A program made the position numbers and the translations under genes. A stretch of 6,112 nucleotides of DNA from Rhodospirillaceae bacterium (lineage in GTDB: Bacteria; Pseudomonadota; Alphaproteobacteria; Micavibrionales; UBA2020): NCBI GenBank assembly GCA_003524565.1, contig DQGU01000120.1, positions 1-6,112 of the forward strand, given 5' to 3'. This document shows, in pieces, positions 1 to 6,112 of the stretch. The number at the start of each line of letters is the position of its first letter. The first letter of the stretch is position 1. The notes under the pieces are model-generated. The model was not told the origin of the DNA, ran no database searches, and saw only the letters and a list, made by a program, of their open reading frames with translations.

Positions 1-1
1 A

Positions 2-2155
2 ATTATTTCGATAGATACATCGGCTTGCCACATCGCGGGCGTGCATGCGGTGATGACGGCGCGCGATGTGCCGGGCGTGAATGACGTGGCACCGGTTTTT
101 GCGGGTGACCCTGTTTTTGCCGAAAACGAAGTCCTTTATGCCGGTCAATCCGTCTTAGCTGTTGCAGCCGAAAGTATCGATATCGCCAGGCGCGCGGCGC
201 AGCTGGCAAAGGTTGAATATCAGGTTTTGCCGGCCATCCTTGATGTGCATGAATCGCTGCGCCAGCAAAAATTCGTGGGCGAAACCTATGTGATGAAAAC
301 GGGCGACAGCGCCGCCGCGCTTGGCGCCGCACTGCACAGGGTTTCTGGCGCGCTGGATATCGGCGGGCAGGACCATTTTTATCTGGAAGGGCAAATCGCC
401 CTTGCCACCCCGCATGAAAACGGCGAAATGCACTGCTGGTCATCTACCCAGCATCCAAGCGAAGTGCAGCATCTGATTGCAAAAGTTCTGGCCATCCCTG
501 ACCATGCCGTCACGGTCGAGGTGCGCCGCATGGGCGGCGGCTTTGGCGGCAAGGAAAGTCAGGCGTCGCTGATTGCCTGCGTGGCCGCGCTGCTGGCGCG
601 CCGCACCGGTCGTGCCGTCAAACTACGCCTTGACCGCGATGACGATATGGTGATGACGGGCAAGCGTCACGGCTTTCATGTCAAATACGATGTGGGGTTT
701 GATGCGCAGGGGCGCATTCAGGCGATGGACATGGTGCAGCTGGCCGATTGCGGCATGTCGCCGGATTTGTCGAACGCCATTGCCGACCGCGCGATGTTTC
801 ATGCCGATAACTGCTATTTCCTGTCGCATGCGACAGTTACCAGTTACCGCTGTTTTACAAACAAAGTGTCAAACACAGCCTTTCGCGGTTTCGGCGGGCC
901 GCAGGGCATGCTGGCGATTGAATATGTGATTGACGATATTGCGCGGCATTTGAATGTGCCGGCCGACACCGTGCGCCGCGTAAATTTCTATGACCCGCAA
1001 GGCGCGCGCAAAACCCGCGCCGTCACCCATTACGGCATGGATGTCGAAGACTGCATCATTGCCGATATTTTCGACAAGCTGGAGGCAAGCGCCGATTACC
1101 ATGCGCGCCTTGCACAAATCGACGCGTTCAATGCGGAAAATCCGGTGCTGAAGCGCGGCATGGCCATGACGCCCGTCAAATTCGGGATTAGCTTTACACT
1201 CACCATGCTTAATCAGGCGGGGGCGCTTGTGCATGTGTATAAAGATGGCAGCGTGCAGCTTAACCACGGCGGCACCGAAATGGGGCAGGGGCTGCACACC
1301 AAAGTCTGCCAAATCGTGGCCGATGTTTTTGGTCTGCCGCTGGAGCGTGTGCGTATCACGGCGACCAATACGTCCAAGGTGCCCAATACGTCGGCGACAG
1401 CCGCATCCAGCGGCACCGATTTGAACGGTAAGGCGGCAGAAGCCGCCGCGCATACCATCCGCGGACGTCTCAGCGAATTCGCCGCGCAGCAGGCAGGCAC
1501 ATGCGCGCCGCAGGATGTGGTATTTGATGGCGGCACGGTCACGGCAGGCAGCAAAACATGGCCGTTCAAGGAGCTGGTTAATCTGGCCTATATGAACCGC
1601 ATTTCGCTCTCGGCCACAGGGTTTTATAAAACGCCTAAAATCTTCTGGGACCGCGCGGCGGCAAAGGGGCGGCCGTTTTTCTATTTCGCCTACGGCGCGG
1701 CGGTGAGCGAGGTTGTGGTCGATACTTTGACCGGCGAATATAAAATTCTGCGCACGGATATTCTGCACGACGTCGGACGTTCCATCAACCCCGCCATCGA
1801 CCGCGGGCAGATAGAAGGCGGCTTCGTGCAGGGCGCAGGCTGGCTGACGTCGGAAGAGCTTTGGTGGGATGCCAAGGGTGTTTTGAAAACCCATGCGCCC
1901 AGCACCTATAAAATTCCAACCGCGCGCGATATGCCGGATGATTTCCGTGTCGCGCTTTATGGCGCCGAAAATCCCGAGGACACGGTTTATAAATCCAAAG
2001 CGGTGGGGGAGCCGCCGCTGATGCTCGGCATTTCCGTTTTTCTGGCGCTGCGCGATGCTGTGGCGCGGGCGGGCGTTTCTATGCCCAAGCTTTCCGCGCC
2101 AGCCACGCCCGAAGCCGTCTTGCGCGCCCTTGAAGATAAGGGAGGGGTATTTTGA
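2..2155 (+). CDS. xdhB: Xanthine dehydrogenase, molybdopterin-binding (large) subunit XdhB, 5'-truncated by the window edge
   Basis: This is the catalytic subunit of xanthine dehydrogenase, a cytoplasmic molybdenum enzyme that oxidises hypoxanthine to xanthine and then to urate in purine breakdown. The frame is open to the left edge: the 13 codons before the GTG at 41 already read like the family (ending IAGVHAV), so that GTG is internal. About 717 residues are visible; bacterial XdhB proteins are usually about 770-780, so roughly 60-70 are missing. Conserved cofactor and active-site features are present: the STQ glutamine (449-451), GGGFGGKE with its glutamate (554-556), AFRGFGGPQ with its arginine (884-886), the FGISFT segment near 1181, HGGTEMGQGLHTK near 1268, and the catalytic-base glutamate of VGEPP (2009-2011). 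In bovine numbering I match these to Gln767, Glu802, Arg880 and Glu1261. Glu802 and Arg880 together favour a purine-oxidising enzyme over an aldehyde oxidase. The FeS/FAD subunit (xdhA) is not seen and is inferred to lie upstream. The stop overlaps the xdhC start by one base. Confidence 0.95.
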   Translation: MISIDTSACHIAGVHAVMTARDVPGVNDVAPVFAGDPVFAENEVLYAGQSVLAVAAESIDIARRAAQLAKVEYQVLPAILDVHESLRQQKFVGETYVMKTGDSAAALGAALHRVSGALDIGGQDHFYLEGQIALATPHENGEMHCWSSTQHPSEVQHLIAKVLAIPDHAVTVEVRRMGGGFGGKESQASLIACVAALLARRTGRAVKLRLDRDDDMVMTGKRHGFHVKYDVGFDAQGRIQAMDMVQLADCGMSPDLSNAIADRAMFHADNCYFLSHATVTSYRCFTNKVSNTAFRGFGGPQGMLAIEYVIDDIARHLNVPADTVRRVNFYDPQGARKTRAVTHYGMDVEDCIIADIFDKLEASADYHARLAQIDAFNAENPVLKRGMAMTPVKFGISFTLTMLNQAGALVHVYKDGSVQLNHGGTEMGQGLHTKVCQIVADVFGLPLERVRITATNTSKVPNTSATAASSGTDLNGKAAEAAAHTIRGRLSEFAAQQAGTCAPQDVVFDGGTVTAGSKTWPFKELVNLAYMNRISLSATGFYKTPKIFWDRAAAKGRPFFYFAYGAAVSEVVVDTLTGEYKILRTDILHDVGRSINPAIDRGQIEGGFVQGAGWLTSEELWWDAKGVLKTHAPSTYKIPTARDMPDDFRVALYGAENPEDTVYKSKAVGEPPLMLGISVFLALRDAVARAGVSMPKLSAPATPEAVLRALEDKGGVF
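2141..2147 (+). promoter_or_regulatory. Shine-Dalgarno of xdhC
   Basis: GGAGGGG ends seven bases before the ATG at 2155 and lies inside the last codons of xdhB. It decides the start of xdhC: ATG 2155 rather than the in-frame TTG at 2152. It also fits translational coupling through the TGATG stop/start overlap. Confidence 0.7.
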
Positions 2156-2949
2156 TGCTGCAGGATTTCAGCTGGCTTTCGACCTTGGCCGACCTTTCGG
2201 CGCGGCGCGTGCCGTGTGTATTGATAACGGTGATGGAGGCCAAAGGCTCCACCCCGCGCGAAGCGGGCACAAAGATGGTCGTTACTGCGGATGCGCAGTT
2301 CGGCACCATCGGCGGCGGCAATCTTGAATTCGAAGCCGTGGCCGAAGCGCGAAAACTGCTTGAGGCCGCAATATCCACTGCGGCGGTAAAAGATTATCCC
2401 CTCGGCCCCAAATTGGCGCAATGCTGCGGCGGTGCGGTCAGCGTACTTTTGGAAAGTTTTATTCCGACGGGCAAAAAACTTTACCTGTTCGGCGCAGGGC
2501 ATGTCGGGCGTGAAGTCGTTTCGGTTTTATCCGCGCTGCCGCTTGATATCGTCTGGGTCGATAGCCGCGAAGGGGAATTCCCCGCCGCTCTGCCCGCGCA
2601 TTGCAAACAGAAACTGACCAGCGCGCCACTGGCGGAAGCTGAAAACATCGACGATAACGCCTATGTGCTGGTCATGACGCATAGCCATGATTTGGATTAC
2701 GATATTGTGCGCGCGGTTTTGCAGCGGGGGCGCTTTGCCTATCTCGGACTTATCGGTTCCGCGACCAAACGGGCGCGGTTTGAAAAACGCCTGACAGTGG
2801 ACGGTATAACGCCGGAGGGGCTTGCGCGTCTGGTTTGCCCCATCGGCGTGGGCGGCGTGACGGGCAAGCATCCGCGTGAAATCGCGATTGCCGTGGCGGC
2901 GCAGCTTTTGTCCTGTGGCTTGACTCGCACAGGCGCGCCGCAAGAATGA
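2155..2949 (+). CDS. xdhC: XdhC, molybdenum cofactor chaperone/insertion factor for xanthine dehydrogenase
   Basis: XdhC is not part of the mature enzyme. In characterised systems (R. capsulatus) it binds the molybdenum cofactor, keeps it while the terminal sulfido ligand is added, and passes it to the XdhB subunit. The protein has 264 residues from ATG 2155, typical of the short XdhC class. The N-terminal XdhC domain shows GSTPREAGTKM (31-41), TIGGGNLE (51-58) and LGPKLAQCCGG (83-93) with the paired cysteines 90-91. The C-terminal Rossmann-like domain starts with LYLFGAGHVG (109-118) and continues with THSHDLDYD (175-183), LGLIGSATKR (197-206) and CPIGVGGVTGKHP (228-240). All family hallmarks are in place and no truncation is seen. 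The start overlaps the xdhB stop by one base (TGATG), and its own stop overlaps the next gene by four (ATGA), so co-expression from the upstream xdh promoter is likely. Confidence 0.95.
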   Translation: MLQDFSWLSTLADLSARRVPCVLITVMEAKGSTPREAGTKMVVTADAQFGTIGGGNLEFEAVAEARKLLEAAISTAAVKDYPLGPKLAQCCGGAVSVLLESFIPTGKKLYLFGAGHVGREVVSVLSALPLDIVWVDSREGEFPAALPAHCKQKLTSAPLAEAENIDDNAYVLVMTHSHDLDYDIVRAVLQRGRFAYLGLIGSATKRARFEKRLTVDGITPEGLARLVCPIGVGGVTGKHPREIAIAVAAQLLSCGLTRTGAPQE

Positions 2950-4091
2950 CGGCGATGCCTATATATCTGGATGCGGCATCGACAACGCCTTGTGCGCCCG
3001 AAGTCGTGGCCGCGATGGCGCCCTGCTGGCATGAAAGCTTCGGCAATCCCGCCGCGCAGGGGGCCGAAGGCCGTCGCGCCGCGGTTGTTGTGCGTGCAGC
3101 CAAAGAAGACATTGCGGCATTGATAGGCGCAGCGGCGGAGGGAATAACGCTGACATCCGGCGCGTCGGAAGCAAACGCGCTGGCTATTCTCGGCGCTGCT
3201 GCTGCGGCGCGCGGGGGCAGGCGGCGCGAAATTCTTGTCAGTGCGATTGAACATGACAGTATTTCTGGACTTGCACCGCAGCTGGCGATGATGGGGTTTG
3301 ATGTAAAAACAATTCCTGTGGATGCGCAAGGCATCGTCACGCCCGCTGCGCTGCAATCCTTGTTGTCGCCGCAGGTTTTTCTGGTGTCAGTCATTGCCGC
3401 CGGACATGAAACGGGGGGGCTTCAGGATATTCCCGCGCTGTGCACGGCGGCGCAGGCATCTGGGGCGCTTTTTCATACCGATGCCGTGCAGGCCGCCGGA
3501 AAAATGCCGCTGAAGGCTGCGGCCTGGGGCGTGGATATGATGAGCCTTTGTGCTCATAAAATTTATGGCCCGCAAGGTATCGGCGCACTTTATGTGCGGC
3601 CATCGCCGCCGCTTAAAATCATGCCGCTATGGGGCAGCGGCGGGGGGCAAGCTTTGCGTGGCGGCACTGTGCCGCTGGCGCTGGCGGCGGGGTTTGGTGC
3701 GGCATGCCGTCTTGCGGCGGAGAAAATGCAAAGCCGCAGCGATAATGCGCGCGCCTGCCGCGCTTCGTTTCTGGATGTGCTGGCGCGCAGCGGCGTAGAT
3801 TTCGAGGTGAATGAGGCGGAGATGGGCATGCAGCTGCCGCATATTCTCAGCATTCATCTGCGCGGTATTGATGCGGCGGATATGATGATGGCGCTGACGG
3901 GGCAGGTTTCTTTTTCAACCGCCGGAGCCTGCCGCAGCGCGGCGGGTAAAACATCCGCGGTGCTTGCCGCTATGGGGCAGGATGCGGTGCGTGCGGCGCA
4001 GAGCATTCGTCTGTCTTTCGGCGCGGATGTGACGCCGGAGTCGGCTGCCGCCGCTGCCGGATGTATAGCGGGATATATTAACGGCACATAG
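2946..4091 (+). CDS. NifS/IscS-like PLP-dependent cysteine desulfurase, probable sulfur donor for XDH molybdenum cofactor
   Basis: This is a fold-type I PLP enzyme of 381 residues, expected to convert L-cysteine to alanine and hold the sulfur as a persulfide. Visible landmarks are YLDAASTTP (7-15), FGNPAAQG (32-39), TSGASEANALA (70-80), EHDS with the PLP-stacking His103, HTDAVQ with Asp179 and Gln182, AHKIYGPQGIG with the Schiff-base Lys205 (bases 3558-3560), and AGACRS with the probable catalytic Cys329 (bases 3930-3932). Divergence from housekeeping IscS includes AAGHETGG where VNNEIG is usual, a shortened GGGQALRGGT where GGGQExGxRSGT is usual, and no C-terminal tail like the one IscS uses to dock IscU. 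The start overlaps xdhC (ATGA) without an obvious Shine-Dalgarno; ATG 2955, giving MPIYLD, is an alternative. By analogy with R. capsulatus NifS4, which sulfurates the cofactor on XdhC, I infer a role in XDH maturation. A general Fe-S or tRNA-thiolation role is less likely but possible. Confidence 0.88.
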   Translation: MTAMPIYLDAASTTPCAPEVVAAMAPCWHESFGNPAAQGAEGRRAAVVVRAAKEDIAALIGAAAEGITLTSGASEANALAILGAAAAARGGRRREILVSAIEHDSISGLAPQLAMMGFDVKTIPVDAQGIVTPAALQSLLSPQVFLVSVIAAGHETGGLQDIPALCTAAQASGALFHTDAVQAAGKMPLKAAAWGVDMMSLCAHKIYGPQGIGALYVRPSPPLKIMPLWGSGGGQALRGGTVPLALAAGFGAACRLAAEKMQSRSDNARACRASFLDVLARSGVDFEVNEAEMGMQLPHILSIHLRGIDAADMMMALTGQVSFSTAGACRSAAGKTSAVLAAMGQDAVRAAQSIRLSFGADVTPESAAAAAGCIAGYINGT

Positions 4092-4108
4092 CCGCTGCGA
4101 AACGGTGG

Positions 4109-4136
4109 TTGCAGTGCGCGCCGCTTGGGCTATAAT
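4109..4136 (+). promoter_or_regulatory. Probable sigma-70-type promoter of the usp gene
   Basis: A perfect -10 hexamer TATAAT lies at 4131-4136. A weak -35 candidate, TTGCAG, lies at 4109-4114, with a 16-base spacer; only its first three bases match the consensus. Transcription would begin near 4143, giving a leader of about 65 bases before the ATG at 4208. The poor -35 suggests an activator-helped or weak promoter. This is inferred from sequence only. Confidence 0.55.
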
Positions 4137-4159
4137 CCCCCCTGTGTATTCATTTAAAA

Positions 4160-4188
4160 CCCTGCAGCAGCGGCAAATGCGCGCAGGG
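4160..4188 (+). promoter_or_regulatory. Possible leader hairpin upstream of the usp ribosome-binding site
   Basis: CCCTGC at 4160-4165 can pair with GCAGGG at 4183-4188, giving a 6-bp GC-rich stem with a 17-base loop. It sits just before the Shine-Dalgarno. It could tune translation or mRNA stability, but a stem this short can occur by chance. Confidence 0.2.
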
Positions 4189-4193
4189 GTCTC

Positions 4194-4202
4194 AAGAGGG
4201 GG
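4194..4202 (+). promoter_or_regulatory. Shine-Dalgarno of the usp gene
   Basis: AAGAGGGGG ends five bases before the ATG at 4208. It is a purine-rich, good match to the anti-Shine-Dalgarno and supports that ATG, whose product begins directly with the Usp first strand (RNILMASD). Confidence 0.65.
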
Positions 4203-4207
4203 CATTC

Positions 4208-5098
4208 ATGCGTAACATCCTTATGGCCAGCGACCTTTCCAGCCGTTCCGACCGCGCGTTTGACCGCGCGGCGCAGCTGTCGCAGCAGTTCAAATCGGGC
4301 TTGCATGTTTTGCATGTGCTCGACAGCGACTTGCCGGCGAAGACGCAAGACGAGCTTCTCGACAATGCCGAAAAAACCTTGCAAGCGCAGGCCGGCCGCA
4401 CGCGTAAAACCGCGACGAGCAAGAAGGTAGAGGACAAGAAGGCCGGCGCCAAAAAAACATCCAAAAACGGCAGTGGCGTTGTCGTGGCCGCAGGTACGCC
4501 CGCGCAAACGATTTTGGAGCAGGCGAAAAAGCTTAAATCCGACCTGATTGTGACGGGCGCGCATAAAAAAGACAGCCTGCGTGACCTTTTTATCAAATCG
4601 ACAGCGGAAAAGCTTTTGCGTTTCAGCGAAAAACCCGTGCTGATTGTCAAAAACGCCACAAAGGAAGAATATAAAACGATTGTCGTCGGTATGGATTTTT
4701 CCAGCCATGCGCTGAAGGCGCTTTACATGGCGCTGACGCTGTTTCCCAAGGCAAAGGTGCATGTGGTTCATGCCTATTCGCTGCCCTTTAGCGGTCTTGT
4801 CAAAGACCGAGACCTTGAAGACTTTACGCTCGACCAGCGCAAGGAGGGGATGGAAAAAATCCTCGGCGCGCTTGGCCGTAAACTGAAAGATAAAAAAGCC
4901 AAGGCTTTCGCGCGCATGGATATAGTCATGCACAACGCGCATTCTTCGGCCGCGCTGCATGATGAAGTGCGCAAAACCCGCGCCGATTTGGTGGTTGTGG
5001 GCACGCATGGAAAATCGGAGCTGTTGACGGGTATCGTCGGCAGTGTCGCGCGCGACATGATACACAATGCCAAGACGGATGTTCTGGTCGTTAAATAA
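4208..5098 (+). CDS. Tandem-domain universal stress protein (UspA superfamily)
   Basis: A 296-residue cytoplasmic protein with two Usp folds in one chain; family members act in stress survival, often by binding ATP or forming dimers. Domain 1 spans about 1-148, starting with RNILMASDLS and ending in PVLIVK. Domain 2 spans about 155-296, starting with KTIVVGMDFS and ending in DVLVVK. Domain 2 keeps the full ATP-binding signature G-x2-G-x9-G-S: Gly265, Gly268, Gly278, Ser279. At the matching place domain 1 reads Gly117, Lys120, Lys130, Ser131, so two of the three glycines are lysines and nucleotide binding there is doubtful. Domain 1 also holds a strongly basic stretch at residues 64-86 (8 Lys and 2 Arg of 23) between its second helix and the strand VVVAAG, probably a flexible surface loop. 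No signal peptide or membrane segment is seen. It has its own likely promoter and ends in a shared terminator. The exact cellular role cannot be read from sequence. Confidence 0.9.
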   Translation: MRNILMASDLSSRSDRAFDRAAQLSQQFKSGLHVLHVLDSDLPAKTQDELLDNAEKTLQAQAGRTRKTATSKKVEDKKAGAKKTSKNGSGVVVAAGTPAQTILEQAKKLKSDLIVTGAHKKDSLRDLFIKSTAEKLLRFSEKPVLIVKNATKEEYKTIVVGMDFSSHALKALYMALTLFPKAKVHVVHAYSLPFSGLVKDRDLEDFTLDQRKEGMEKILGALGRKLKDKKAKAFARMDIVMHNAHSSAALHDEVRKTRADLVVVGTHGKSELLTGIVGSVARDMIHNAKTDVLVVK

Positions 5099-5170
5099 CT
5101 TCCGGCATTTTCAGCCAATAAAAAACGCGCCCTGTAAGGGGCGCGTTTTTTACTGTGTGCGTCAGGATAT
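5099..5170. other. Convergent intergenic gap between usp and katG
   Basis: This 72-base gap separates two converging stop codons (usp at 5098, katG at 5171). Its only recognisable content is the bidirectional terminator hairpin. Confidence 0.8.
5120..5151. terminator. Bidirectional intrinsic terminator shared by usp and katG
   Basis: A perfect inverted repeat: the left arm at 5120-5132 (six A then CGCGCCC) pairs with the right arm at 5139-5151 (GGGCGCG then six T) around a six-base loop, TGTAAG. The GC core is 7 bp and each strand has a six-T tract immediately after the stem. It therefore fits Rho-independent termination of usp on the + strand and of katG on the - strand. Confidence 0.92.
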
Positions 5171-6112
5171 TCAGGCCGTCAGGTCGAAACGGTCTGCGTT
5201 CATGACTTTGACCCATGCAGAGACGAAGTCCTGAACGAATTTTTCCTTGTTGTCGTCCTGCGCGTAAACTTCGACATAGGCACGCAGGATGGAGTTGGAG
5301 CCGAAAACAAGATCCGCGCGCGTCGCCGTCCACTTCACCGCGCCGGATTTGCGATCGCGGATTTCATAGAGGTTATTGCCTGCGGGTTTCCATGTATAGT
5401 TCATGTCGGTCAGCGCCGTGAAGAAATCGGTGCTGAGTGCGCCTGCGCGGTCTGTGAAAACGCCGTGTTTCGTGCCGCCATGGTTGGTGCCGATAACACG
5501 CAGGCCACCGACAAGAACGGTCATTTCATGTGCGGAAAGACCCATCAGTTGTGCGCGGTCGAGCAGCATTTCCTCCGGGCTGACGGCATAGTCTTTTTTC
5601 TGCCAGTTGCGGAAACCGTCGTGCAGGGGCTCCAGCACGGCGAAAGATTCCGCGTCGGTCTGCGCATCCGTGGCATCGCCGCGGCCGGGGGCAAAGGGCA
5701 CGCTGATGTCGTAACCTGCGGCTTTCGCGGCCTGTTCAACGCCGTAATTGCCGGCAAGAACGATGACATCCGCAACGCTGGCGCCGGTTTGTTTGGCGAT
5801 GGCGTCATAAGCGGCGAGAGCCTTGGCAAGGCGTGCGGGCTCGTTGCCTTCCCAGTCTTTTTGCGGAGCAAGACGGATACGCGCACCGTTGGCACCGCCG
5901 CGCATGTCGGAGCCGCGGAAAGTACGCGCACTGTCCCAGGCGGTCGCAACCATCTCGCTGGCGCTCAGGCCGCTTTTGGCGATGAGGGCGCGTACGGCGG
6001 CAACGTCATAGTTTTTATTGCCTGCGGGGACGGGATCTTGCCAGATAAGGTCTTCTTTGGGCACATCGGGGCCGATGTAACGTGCTTTCGGGCCCATGTC
6101 GCGGTGGGTCAG
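5171..6112 (-). CDS. katG: Catalase-peroxidase KatG, C-terminal part, 5'-truncated by the window edge
   Basis: KatG is a bifunctional haem enzyme that removes hydrogen peroxide by catalase and peroxidase activity. About 313 residues are visible, out of a usual 720-740, and the frame is open to the right edge, so the start and the haem-binding N-terminal domain lie outside. The visible part begins LTHRDMGPKARYIGP, which joins the two domains. Its arginine (bases 6101-6103) matches the mobile Arg418 of M. tuberculosis KatG, which is needed for catalase turnover. The rest is the duplicated, haem-less C-terminal domain: WQDPVP, FRGSDMRGGANGARIRLAP, VPFAPGR, EMTVLVGGLRV, GVFTDR, ADLVFGSNS and the terminal FVSAWVKVMNADRFDL. 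The active-site remnant reads AWDSA where the catalytic domain has AWHSA, so the distal histidine is Asp (bases 5933-5935), as expected for the inactive copy. No frameshift is seen. Regulation, commonly by OxyR, cannot be judged because the promoter is outside. Confidence 0.96.
   Translation of the reverse strand: MTHRDMGPKARYIGPDVPKEDLIWQDPVPAGNKNYDVAAVRALIAKSGLSASEMVATAWDSARTFRGSDMRGGANGARIRLAPQKDWEGNEPARLAKALAAYDAIAKQTGASVADVIVLAGNYGVEQAAKAAGYDISVPFAPGRGDATDAQTDAESFAVLEPLHDGFRNWQKKDYAVSPEEMLLDRAQLMGLSAHEMTVLVGGLRVIGTNHGGTKHGVFTDRAGALSTDFFTALTDMNYTWKPAGNNLYEIRDRKSGAVKWTATRADLVFGSNSILRAYVEVYAQDDNKEKFVQDFVSAWVKVMNADRFDLTA

Larger units (their letters stand above)
4092..4207 (+). other. Intergenic spacer between the xdh cluster and the usp gene
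   Basis: This 116-base gap holds a promoter-like sequence, a possible short leader hairpin and the Shine-Dalgarno of the next gene. I see no convincing intrinsic terminator for the upstream cluster: the only stem near the stop (around 4095-4114) is about 5 bp with no T-tract. Read-through into usp is therefore possible. No small ORF in the gap is supported. Confidence 0.6.

Noticed and set aside
41..43. GTG as the start codon of xdhB
   Set aside because: The frame is open upstream to the window edge and the upstream codons already match the XdhB family, so the gene starts outside the window.
869..1894. Long open frame of 341 codons on the - strand opposite xdhB
   Set aside because: It lies fully antisense to well-conserved XdhB motifs, its translation resembles no family and is rich in His, Arg and Cys, as expected for a reverse-strand shadow of GC-rich coding sequence.
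4095..4114. Hairpin just after the desulfurase stop as a terminator
   Set aside because: The stem is only about 5 bp including a wobble pair, the loop is 12 bases and no T-tract follows.
4154..5065. Open frame of 303 codons on the - strand opposite the usp gene
   Set aside because: The + strand frame encodes two clear Usp domains with a good Shine-Dalgarno; the antisense translation has no recognisable domain.
6095..6097. ATG as the start codon of katG on the - strand
   Set aside because: The five codons before it (LTHRD) continue the conserved KatG sequence to the window edge; the gene is truncated by the window, not short.
5171..6112. katG as a pseudogene because the haem-ligand domain is absent
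   Set aside because: Absence is due to the window edge; the visible frame is intact and conserved to its natural stop.

Overview
The window looks like a chromosomal stretch of a fairly GC-rich Gram-negative bacterium, most likely an alphaproteobacterium. This rests on the style of the XdhB, XdhC and KatG proteins and on codon use with many G/C third positions; no ribosomal or other marker gene is present, so the assignment is tentative. Three genes are complete, two run off the edges, and coding density is high: the only non-coding gaps are about 116 and 72 bases.

Left block (1-4091, + strand): a tightly packed xanthine dehydrogenase cluster. The large molybdenum subunit gene xdhB is cut by the left edge. 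It overlaps by one base (TGATG) with xdhC, the molybdenum-cofactor chaperone and maturation factor. xdhC in turn overlaps by four bases (ATGA) with a NifS/IscS-like cysteine desulfurase gene. The order reads as one translationally coupled unit: enzyme, then the protein that holds its cofactor, then a probable sulfur donor for the terminal sulfido ligand that XDH needs on its molybdenum. In Rhodobacter capsulatus a NifS-type desulfurase (NifS4) is known to sulfurate the cofactor while it is bound to XdhC, so the physical linkage here suggests the same job. The iron-sulfur/FAD subunit gene xdhA is expected just outside the left edge but cannot be seen.

Middle block (4092-5098, + strand): a short spacer carries a good sigma-70-type -10 box (TATAAT) and a strong Shine-Dalgarno. 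It leads into a gene for a tandem-domain universal stress protein. The second Usp domain keeps the ATP-binding glycine motif. The first has lost it and carries a lysine-rich insert.

Right block (5099-6112): a perfect 13-bp hairpin with A/T tracts on both sides acts as a shared terminator for two converging genes, the usp gene and katG. katG (catalase-peroxidase, - strand) is cut by the right edge; only its C-terminal, haem-less domain is present.

The families are all known. The most interesting points are the coupling of a divergent cysteine desulfurase to xdhC and the asymmetric, lysine-rich Usp protein. I see no mobile element, CRISPR array, tRNA or rRNA gene.
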